NCBI GenBank assembly: GCA_964370005.1
Contig: CAYJGR010000067.1
Location: 1-12,078 of the forward strand
DNA: 12,078 nt
Reading direction: 5' to 3'
DNA from: Heteroruminococcus sp964370005
GTDB taxonomy: Bacteria; Bacillota; Clostridia; Oscillospirales; Ruminococcaceae
Positions 1 through 4,902 of the stretch are shown in pieces; position 1 is the stretch's first letter, and each line of letters begins with the position of its first letter. Both the position numbers and the translations under genes were made by a program. The notes beneath the pieces were generated by a model that saw nothing but the letters and a program-made list of their open reading frames with translations, had not been told where the DNA came from and searched no databases.

Positions 1-2
1 AC

Positions 3-638
3 ACATGGGAAGAGATTGTAAGCAGTGAAATATTCAGACAAAGGGATAAATCGAATAATAATGATATAGGATATTTTCATCAAAGAATATTTCAGTACAT
101 AAAGAATTGCGAAGTGCCCAAAGCGGGATGGGATGTAATTTATAAAAATGAAAATGGTATTGAAATTCAAGATGCAGGTGTTGTCAAAACCGTTTACGTT
201 GAAATAAAAAATAAGCACAACACAATGAATTCTGCATCTGCGTCGGGAACATTTATTAAAATGCAGCATCAAATTTTGCAAGATGATGATTGCGCTTGTT
301 TTTTAGTCGAGGCGATTGCCCAAAAATCACAGAATATAAAATGGGAAACAACAGTCAGGGGGCAAAAAGTTGGGCACAAACTTATTCGTAGGGTGAGCTT
401 GGATAAATTTTATACACTGGTTACAGGTCAAGAAGATGCATTTTTTCAAATGTGTATGGCGCTTCCCGAAACTATAAACATGGCTGTTAATACAATGGAT
501 AAAGTTGTAGTTCCCAATGATACCGTGATTGAAGGTCTAAGAGAAATGGCCTCCAAAGTTGGTGCAAAAAATGACGAATTTAACATGGCTATGGCGGTAT
601 ATATGCTCGGGTTCGGAGGATATATAGGTTTTAATTGA
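3..638 (+). CDS. Eco47II-like type II restriction endonuclease, 5' end outside window
   Basis: The reading frame is open from base 3 to the TGA at 636-638, giving 211 residues. The GTG at 114 is not the true start, because conserved sequence lies upstream of it (GYFHQRIFQYI at visible residues 23-33, then EVPKAGWDVI). The protein resembles the Eco47II family of restriction enzymes, which cut at GGNCC. A PD-(D/E)xK-like core is visible: an Asp at residue 57 in IEIQDAG, then YVEIKNKHNTMNS at 65-77 with Glu67 and Lys69 as the ExK pair. Eco47II itself is, from memory, about 240 residues, so only around 30 N-terminal residues should be missing. The gene is visibly richer in A and T than those downstream, which fits horizontal acquisition. 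Its partner methyltransferase is not in the window and would be expected just upstream. The family call rests on recalled motifs; the GGNCC specificity is inferred. Confidence 0.83.
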   Translation, partial: TWEEIVSSEIFRQRDKSNNNDIGYFHQRIFQYIKNCEVPKAGWDVIYKNENGIEIQDAGVVKTVYVEIKNKHNTMNSASASGTFIKMQHQILQDDDCACFLVEAIAQKSQNIKWETTVRGQKVGHKLIRRVSLDKFYTLVTGQEDAFFQMCMALPETINMAVNTMDKVVVPNDTVIEGLREMASKVGAKNDEFNMAMAVYMLGFGGYIGFN

Positions 639-661
639 ATAAGTAATTGAAACCGCATATT

Positions 662-673
662 CCCCCCCCCCCC
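662..673. repeat. Homopolymer tract of twelve C
   Basis: A pure run of 12 C lies 24 bp after the endonuclease stop codon and about 143 bp before the lipoprotein start. It sits in AT-rich intergenic sequence. Runs like this can slip during replication and change length, but this one is neither inside a reading frame nor next to an obvious promoter. A sequencing or assembly error in the run length is also possible. Confidence 0.9.
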
Positions 674-816
674 ACAAATACTAATCACATCACCACACAG
701 CATTATTTACAAACTTTTCACATTCAAATGCAACAAAATGCCCACAAAACCACACTGATAATATGTCCGAGATGTTTATGGACAAATATGGTAACTTCAA
801 AGGAGCATAAAAAACA

Positions 817-1434
817 ATGAAAAAAATACTGACTATTATGTTGGCAGGAGCCATGATTTTGGCCTTGGTGGGCTGTAGCGGTGGTGACGAGGAGACCCCG
901 GCACCCGAGAGCCAGACCGAGCAGGAGCAGGAAAGCAGTGAGCCCGAGTCAGAGCCGAGTGATGAGAGTGTGTCCGAGGGGGAGGCCATGGGTGATGTCT
1001 CCATAGAAGATATCCACACCGAGATAAAAACCCTCTATGGTGAGAACTATATCCCCTCCATGCCACTTGATGAGACCATGTTGGGCGAAGTGTACGGCAT
1101 AGATATGGCCAATGTGGACAGCTTTATCGCCGAGGCACCCATGATCAGCACCCATGTGGACACCTTCATCGCGATAAAGGCGACCGAGGGCATGGGGCAA
1201 ACTGTGGCTGACGAGCTTACCGCCTATCGTGAGAAGCTTGTGAGTGACACCGTGCAGTATCCCTCCAACCTCGACAAAATAAACGCTTCACAGGTTGTGG
1301 TCGAGGGTGATTATGTATTCTTTGTGATGCTGGGTGCACCTAACGACAACATCCCCGAGGCCGAATGGACACAGCATGCCCAGGACGAAGTGCAAAAGGG
1401 TGTGGATAAGATAAAGGAACTGCTCACAGCATAA
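817..1434 (+). CDS. Lipoprotein with DUF4358-type domain
   Basis: This is a 205-residue secreted lipoprotein of unknown function. It starts with a type II signal peptide: MKK, a hydrophobic stretch, and a lipobox LVGC at residues 17-20, so Cys20 should be lipid-modified and the protein anchored outside the membrane. Residues 21-60 form an acidic linker rich in Glu, Ser and Pro. The rest matches what I remember of the DUF4358 domain, with LYGENYIPSMPLDE (73-86), PMISTHVDTFIAIKA (108-122), YREKLVSDTVQYP (137-149) and YVFFVMLG (166-173). The ribosome-binding site AGGAG at 801-805 lies 11 bases before the ATG. The gene appears to be transcribed alone: a strong terminator follows, and the gene before it is unrelated. 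I see no convincing promoter hexamers upstream. No biochemical role can be assigned from the sequence. Confidence 0.88.
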   Translation: MKKILTIMLAGAMILALVGCSGGDEETPAPESQTEQEQESSEPESEPSDESVSEGEAMGDVSIEDIHTEIKTLYGENYIPSMPLDETMLGEVYGIDMANVDSFIAEAPMISTHVDTFIAIKATEGMGQTVADELTAYREKLVSDTVQYPSNLDKINASQVVVEGDYVFFVMLGAPNDNIPEAEWTQHAQDEVQKGVDKIKELLTA

Positions 1435-1463
1435 ATTGATCTGTTCCCAAAAAGTTAGACTTG

Positions 1464-1497
1464 ATAGTGTAGTGACTTTTGTTGCTACACTATTTTT
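1464..1497 (+). terminator. Intrinsic terminator of the lipoprotein gene
   Basis: ATAGTGTAG (1464-1472) pairs perfectly with CTACACTAT (1485-1493). The stem continues inward through two G-T pairs, A-T and C-G to a TTTT loop at 1477-1480, making a 13-bp stem. Five T follow at 1493-1497. It lies 30 bp after the lipoprotein stop codon. Confidence 0.85.
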
Positions 1498-1535
1498 ATG
1501 CGTATTAAGTTCAAAAAATCAAAAGTATAACAATA

Positions 1536-1655
1536 GGCGGGGGTGGGGAGGAGGATTCCACCTCGTAAGAGGTGGGGCACGCCCGCAAGGGCGTGGTGGG
1601 TGCCAGCCGAGTGTGCGAGGCGATAAGGCACCAAATCCGTAGCCACGCCCCCGCC
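1536..1655. repeat. GC-rich element predicted to fold as a four-way junction
   Basis: A 120-base GC-rich block sits in an AT-rich gap and has a nested inverted-repeat layout. The outer arms GGCGGGGG (1536-1543) and CCCCCGCC (1648-1655) pair. Inside are three hairpins. CCACCTC/GAGGTGG (1558-1564 with 1569-1575) has a GTAA loop. CACGCCC/GGGCGTG (1578-1584 with 1589-1595) has a GCAA loop. GGTGCC/GGCACC (1599-1604 with 1627-1632) has a smaller GCC/GGC pairing within it. Both tetraloops are of the GNRA type on the plus strand. I find no protein-coding signal that fits. It could be a non-autonomous palindromic repeat or a structured RNA. No second full copy is in the window. Confidence 0.7.
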
Positions 1656-1694
1656 GAAGATATCGGTATGGATAGGAGTACAGCATAAAAGTTC

Positions 1695-1723
1695 AGCCCA
1701 CCTGCGTTTTTTGCAGGTGGGCT
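1695..1723 (-). terminator. Perfect hairpin, probable glmS terminator
   Basis: AGCCCACCTGC (1695-1705) pairs perfectly with GCAGGTGGGCT (1713-1723), an 11-bp stem around a 7-base loop of G and six T. It lies between the convergent lipoprotein and glmS genes. On the minus strand the stem is followed by GAACTTTTATG, a weak U tract; on the plus strand by ATTTAAAGTTTTTG. The lipoprotein gene already has its own terminator, so glmS is the likelier user, but a two-way role is possible. Confidence 0.6.
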
Positions 1724-1739
1724 ATTTAAAGTTTTTGTT

Positions 1740-1761
1740 CAAACTTTTTTCAAAAAGTTTG
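1740..1761. repeat. AT-rich palindrome beside the tandem repeats
   Basis: CAAACTTTTT (1740-1749) and AAAAAGTTTG (1752-1761) are perfect inverted repeats separated by two bases. The palindrome directly abuts the 25-bp tandem repeats and runs in the glmS 3' untranslated region. From memory, this AT palindrome joined to GGGGC/GCCCC hairpins recurs behind genes in many gut Clostridia. Confidence 0.75.
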
Positions 1762-1762
1762 C

Positions 1763-1837
1763 GGGGTTTGGGGCAGAGCCCCAAGGTGGGGTTCGGGGCA
1801 AAGCCCCGAGGTGGGGTTTGGGGCGGAGCCCCAAGGT
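1763..1837. repeat. Three tandem 25-bp hairpin repeats behind glmS
   Basis: Three exact-length units lie at 1763-1787, 1788-1812 and 1813-1837. Each reads GGGG, then a 7-bp hairpin with a 3-base loop, then GGT. The stems are TTGGGGC/GCCCCAA in units 1 and 3 and TCGGGGC/GCCCCGA in unit 2, so the T-A pair has become C-G on both arms. The loops vary (AGA, AAA, GGA). The array begins one base after the glmS stop codon, reading in the glmS direction, and so would form three stem-loops in its 3' untranslated RNA. There are no spacers, so it is not a CRISPR array. Confidence 0.9.
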
Positions 1838-1838
1838 C

Positions 1839-3662
1839 TTACTCCACCGTAACAGATTTTGCAAGGTTGCGTGGCTTATCGACATCGCAACCTCGGGCGG
1901 TGCTGGCGTAGTAGGCAAGCAGTTGGAGCACCACTACCCCGAGTATGGGGCCAAAGGCCTCGTCGGTGATGGGTAGGCGCAGGATATTTTCACAGCAGGT
2001 TATATCGATGTCATAATCTTGCCCTGTTATGAGCAGTACCCGCCCTCCACGGCTTACCACCTCTCTTATATTGGCGGTCATCTTGGGTAATAGACTCTTT
2101 TGGGTGGCCATGGCGATGATGGGCACATCCTGTGATATAAGGGCTATAGGGCCGTGTTTGAGCTCGCCTGCGGCATAGGCCTCACTGTGTATGTATGAGA
2201 CCTCTTTGAGCTTTAGAGAGCCTTCGAGCGCCAAGGCGTGGTCGATACCCCGCCCGATAAAGAACAGGTCGGAGACGTTTACAAGGCTGTCGGCGTAACG
2301 CTTTATCTCGTCGACCATGCCCAATACCTGTGGCATATTGGAGAGGGTGGTTTGCATGCTGTCGAGGTAGGAAAGGGCGTCGGCTTTGTCCATGCGCTCC
2401 CGTTCGGTGGCGCACAGCACGGCCAAGAGATACATAAGCCCAACCTGCACCGAGTAGGCCTTGGTCGAGGCCACGGCGATCTCGGGCCCTGCATAGGTGT
2501 ATATGCAGTAGTCGGCCTCTCTGGCGATAGATGATCCCGCCACATTGACCATGGCAACCACCTTTAACCCACGAGATTTACAAAGGCGCAGGGCAGCCAG
2601 ACTGTCGGCGGTTTCGCCCGACTGGGAGATTATCAGTGCAAGGTGGTCAGGTTCGAGCACAGGGTCACGGTAACGAAATTCCGAGGCCACATCGACCTCG
2701 ACCGAGAGGCCGGCCAACTTTTCAAACAAAAATTTCCCTATCATGCCGGCGTGCATGGCGGTGCCACAGGCCACGATATGCAGCTTGTTTATCGATGTGA
2801 ATAAGCCCTTAGGAAGTCCGCCTGCCGAGAAATCGGGCAAACCCTCCTCGTCAAGTCGTGGGGAAAGTGTGGCGAGCAGTGCATCGGGTTGCTCGTGAAT
2901 TTCTTTGAGCATAAAGTGGTCATAACCGCCCTTTTGCGCCTGCTCAATGTTCCAATCGGCTGTGAGAATATCCTTTGTGATGGTAGCGCCGTCGTTGTCT
3001 ATTATGCTGACTTTATCGGGGGTGACTTTGGCGATCTCCCCCTCCTCCAACAGGCAGTATTTGCGGGTAAAACGTAGCACGGCCGGCATATCCGAGGCGA
3101 TAAAATTCTCACCCTCCCCCATGGCGATAAGTAGGGGGCTATCCTTGCGCAGGCAGTAAATCTCCCCCGGGCGGTCGGCAAACAGCACACAAAATGCATA
3201 GGCACCACGCAACATCTCACAGGCACGGCGTATGGCGGTTATGGGGTCACCCTTGTAATAAAAATCCACTAAATTTGCGGCCGCTTCGGTATCGGTTTGG
3301 GACTTAAACTCATACCCCTGATCCTCCAAAAACGTGCGTATTTTTTGGTCGTTTTCTATGATGCCGTTATGTACAAGGGAGAGGCGGGGGGTGACATGGG
3401 GATGGGCATTTGTGTCAGACGGCTCGCCGTGGGTGGCCCAGCGGGTGTGACCTATGCCACAATGAGAGGTCTTTGAATGTTCCTCAATACGCTCTCGCAG
3501 ATTATCAAGTCTGCCCTTGGCCTTTATGGTGTCTATGTCGCCATCCGGCATGACAAGTGACACCCCCGCCGAGTCGTAACCTCGGTATTCCAAATTCGAT
3601 AACCCTTCGAGCAAAACTTTGACGGCGGTGCGCCCGCCTGTATATCCAACAATTCCACACAT
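1839..3662 (-). CDS. glmS: Glutamine--fructose-6-phosphate aminotransferase (isomerizing)
   Basis: GlmS makes glucosamine-6-phosphate from fructose-6-phosphate and glutamine, the first step toward UDP-GlcNAc and peptidoglycan. The protein is 607 residues, normal for the family. The start is set at the ATG ending at 3662, because maturation must expose Cys2 (MCGIVGYTGG) as the glutaminase nucleophile; AAGGAGG lies at 3680-3674. A longer frame to 3734 would bury that Cys. The N-terminal glutaminase domain shows GHTRWATHGEPSDTNAHPH (71-89) and HNGII (98-102). Two sugar isomerase domains follow, with CGTAMHAG (299-306), SQSGETADS (347-355), AVASTKAYS (396-404) and GRGIDHALALEGSLKLKE (470-487). 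The C-terminal DKPRNLAKSVTVE carries the conserved active-site Lys at 602. Expression should be controlled by the ribozyme in its leader. Confidence 0.97.
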   Translation of the reverse strand: MCGIVGYTGGRTAVKVLLEGLSNLEYRGYDSAGVSLVMPDGDIDTIKAKGRLDNLRERIEEHSKTSHCGIGHTRWATHGEPSDTNAHPHVTPRLSLVHNGIIENDQKIRTFLEDQGYEFKSQTDTEAAANLVDFYYKGDPITAIRRACEMLRGAYAFCVLFADRPGEIYCLRKDSPLLIAMGEGENFIASDMPAVLRFTRKYCLLEEGEIAKVTPDKVSIIDNDGATITKDILTADWNIEQAQKGGYDHFMLKEIHEQPDALLATLSPRLDEEGLPDFSAGGLPKGLFTSINKLHIVACGTAMHAGMIGKFLFEKLAGLSVEVDVASEFRYRDPVLEPDHLALIISQSGETADSLAALRLCKSRGLKVVAMVNVAGSSIAREADYCIYTYAGPEIAVASTKAYSVQVGLMYLLAVLCATERERMDKADALSYLDSMQTTLSNMPQVLGMVDEIKRYADSLVNVSDLFFIGRGIDHALALEGSLKLKEVSYIHSEAYAAGELKHGPIALISQDVPIIAMATQKSLLPKMTANIREVVSRGGRVLLITGQDYDIDITCCENILRLPITDEAFGPILGVVVLQLLAYYASTARGCDVDKPRNLAKSVTVE

Positions 3663-3727
3663 AGTAAAAATATCCTCCTTAATTTGACGTTTTGCCGTTT
3701 TAGGCATAAAACCGCACGACAAAACAG

Positions 3728-3801
3728 ACCCCAAGGCTTTGTTGGGGTGTAGTCTTAAAATGAAAATAGAAATAGAAACCTGAGGGCAAACTCCCTTCAG
3801 G
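3728..3801 (-). promoter_or_regulatory. Two extra hairpins between the glmS ribozyme and the start codon
   Basis: Read in the glmS direction, the first hairpin pairs 3797-3801 with 3779-3783 and CCC/GGG inside (3793-3795 with 3784-3786, one bulged base); it is followed by a pyrimidine-rich run with several T blocks. The second pairs TTGGGGT/ACCCCAA (3742-3748 with 3728-3734) around a 7-base loop, followed by CTGTTTTGTC. Both resemble weak intrinsic terminators and sit downstream of the ribozyme, in the part of the mRNA left after cleavage. They may be attenuators or 5' stabilizers; neither has a strong uninterrupted U tract. Confidence 0.5.
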
Positions 3802-3817
3802 CAAAATTTGATTATAA

Positions 3818-3964
3818 TCCCTGTCCGGCGGTGATATTGTGGCGCAGTTACCTGCGATTTTGATCCCGCTGTGACGTCCCAAGGATGGACGGGGAGGCAT
3901 CCGCCGAATAATTCGATGCTCCTCCCACCTCGTCACCCGCCCGGAAATGGCGGGTCATGGCGCT
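3818..3964 (-). ncRNA. glmS ribozyme (glucosamine-6-phosphate-activated)
   Basis: The glmS ribozyme cuts its own mRNA when bound to glucosamine-6-phosphate, which lowers GlmS synthesis. On the minus strand the cleavage-site sequence A/GCGCC is at 3964-3959, so the cut should fall between 3964 and 3963. P1 follows as ACCCGCC paired with GGCGGGT. Then comes the conserved core GACGAGGTGGGAGGA, a TCGAA segment, and TTCGGCGGATGCCTCCC (centre about 3890-3910), in which GGCG can pair with the CGCC at the cleavage site. A GTCACAGC segment and a P4-like arm follow: GCGG/CCGC closing a GCAG-GTAA-CTGC hairpin. The element lies about 160 bases ahead of the glmS start, as in other Firmicutes. The 3' limit is approximate. 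Confidence 0.95.
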
Positions 3965-4053
3965 TTGTGGTGCTGTTACTGCTATCCTCCTTTCGGTATA
4001 ATATGGCGCTTAAGTCTCAAATCCCCCCCTTTTGTATGGCCGTTATGCTCTAT

Positions 4054-4082
4054 ATTATGCCAAAAATATGATGAAGTGTCAA
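4054..4082 (-). promoter_or_regulatory. Sigma-A-type promoter for glmS
   Basis: On the minus strand, TTGACA at 4082-4077 is a perfect -35 box. It is followed by exactly 17 bases and a -10 box CATAAT at 4059-4054. Transcription should begin near 4047, which places about 83 bases of RNA ahead of the ribozyme cleavage site. Confidence 0.75.
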
Positions 4083-4111
4083 ATAGAGGATAGAAAAAGG
4101 CTTTTAAGGGC

Positions 4112-4161
4112 AATTAGTAATGAGTAGTTAGTAATTAGTAATGATGGTATCGCGTTGCGAT
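4112..4161. repeat. Short direct repeats of TTAGTAAT plus hairpin
   Basis: TTAGTAAT occurs at 4114-4121, 4128-4135 and, as TTAGTAATGA sharing one base with the second copy, at 4135-4144. A short perfect hairpin ATCGC-GTT-GCGAT follows at 4149-4161. The layout looks like a low-complexity repeat family member inserted between the divergent glmS and ridA promoters. No coding potential is seen. Confidence 0.7.
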
Positions 4162-4192
4162 GGATTTATATTTAAGGTCAAGACCATAAGGA

Positions 4193-4336
4193 GATAGGCT
4201 CTGCTTCCACTCCGCTTTTCCGTGTAGGGGGCGTGGTGTCCTCGACGGACATAAGCCCGAGGGCAAAGCGACGCCCGCGGGCATAAGACCGCCTTCGCCC
4301 ACCCCTATCCCTACCCAAAAAAATCGAAGCGGGGTA
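4193..4336. repeat. GC-rich imperfect palindromic element upstream of ridA
   Basis: This block contains several nested inverted repeats. TAGGGG (4225-4230) pairs with CCCCTA (4302-4307). TGTCC/GGACA forms a hairpin at 4237-4251. GCCC-GA-GGGC (4255-4264) and GCCC-GC-GGGC (4272-4281) form two small palindromes. CCGCTT (4212-4217) pairs with AAGCGG (near 4328-4333), and GATAGG (4193-4198) with CCTATC (4304-4309) as an alternative. It shares the 10-mer GGGCGTGGTG with the element at 1536-1655 but is otherwise different. No gene is evident here. Confidence 0.6.
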
Positions 4337-4399
4337 AGCTATAAATATACGATTTACATTGTAATATTATAATGATATCCTAAAATTATATGATTTTGG

Positions 4400-4428
4400 T
4401 TGACGACTGAACGTTTTTTAGATATGAT
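4400..4428 (+). promoter_or_regulatory. Sigma-A-type promoter for ridA
   Basis: TTGACG at 4400-4405 is a near-consensus -35 box, followed by 17 bases and TATGAT at 4423-4428 as the -10 box. Transcription should start near 4435, about 30 bases ahead of the ridA ATG. This also argues against a longer ridA frame that would start with the TTG inside the -35 box. Confidence 0.75.
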
Positions 4429-4465
4429 TAACCGGACGGTATTACACAAACAGGAGGAACGAAAT

Positions 4466-4840
4466 ATGGCAACAGTTATCTCGACCAAAAACGCACCCGG
4501 TGCAATCGGCCCTTATTCGCAGTGCAAGGTTGTGGGGGGGCTTGTGTTCACCTCGGGTCAAATACCCATCGACCCCGCCACAGGCGACATGCCCGCCACC
4601 ATCGCCGAACAAACCCGCCAAGCACTTTGCAATGTCAAAGCTATTTTGCAGGCGGCCGGCACCGATATGGACAAGGTGATAAAGGCCACCGTATTCCTTG
4701 ACAATATGGAGGACTTTGTCGCCATGAACGAGGTGTACGCCACTTTCTTCAGCGGTGATTACCCCTGCCGCAGTGCCGTCGAGGTGGCCAAGCTACCTAA
4801 AGGCGCTCTGGTCGAAATCGAGGTCATAGCCGAGAAGTAA
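4466..4840 (+). CDS. ridA: RidA family enamine/imine deaminase
   Basis: RidA proteins are small cytosolic trimers that hydrolyse reactive enamine and imine intermediates released by PLP enzymes such as threonine dehydratase, giving 2-keto acids and ammonia. The 124-residue length is standard. The signature is complete: NAPGAIGPYSQ (9-19), SGQIPIDPATG (30-40), and CRSAVEVAKLPKGALVEIEVIA (101-122 region), with the substrate-binding Arg102 and catalytic-site Glu117 matching Arg105 and Glu120 of the enterobacterial proteins. The ATG at 4466 is chosen because AGGAGG lies at 4452-4457 and the protein then begins as other family members do. It has its own promoter and terminator, so it is a single-gene unit between glmS and the polyphosphate genes. 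Confidence 0.95.
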   Translation: MATVISTKNAPGAIGPYSQCKVVGGLVFTSGQIPIDPATGDMPATIAEQTRQALCNVKAILQAAGTDMDKVIKATVFLDNMEDFVAMNEVYATFFSGDYPCRSAVEVAKLPKGALVEIEVIAEK

Positions 4841-4853
4841 ATTCCTAAAACTT

Positions 4854-4894
4854 AACCTCCCATCTGCTTTTGGCGGGTGGGAGGTTGAATTTTT
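4854..4894. terminator. Bidirectional terminator between ridA and ppk1
   Basis: A 14-bp stem pairs 4854-4867 (AACCTCCCATCTGC) with 4873-4886, including two G-T pairs, around the loop TTTTG. On the plus strand GAA and then five T (4890-4894) follow, which suits ridA. On the minus strand the stem is followed by AAGTTTTAGG, so it can also end the ppk1 transcript arriving from the right. Confidence 0.8.
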
Positions 4895-4902
4895 AAATAT
4901 GC

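Noticed and set aside
1763..1837. CRISPR array
   Set aside because: The 25-bp units are directly adjacent with no spacers and no cas genes are present.
1436..1911. Small plus-strand open frames at 1436-1642 and 1711-1911
   Set aside because: They translate the terminator, the GC-rich hairpin element and the tandem repeats, and the second runs into the glmS 3' end antisense. The composition is repeat-driven.
3663..3734. A 24-residue N-terminal extension of GlmS starting at 3734
   Set aside because: It would bury the Cys2 nucleophile, and a strong ribosome-binding site directly precedes the ATG at 3662. The extension also runs into the second leader hairpin.
3700..4071. Open frames on both strands at 3700-3936 (minus) and 3871-4071 (plus)
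   Set aside because: They cover the glmS ribozyme, show no family resemblance and lack ribosome-binding sites at fitting distance.
4400..4465. A 22-residue extension of RidA starting at a TTG at 4400
   Set aside because: The TTG is the start of a -35 box in a good promoter, and AGGAGG lies before the ATG at 4466, where the family sequence begins.
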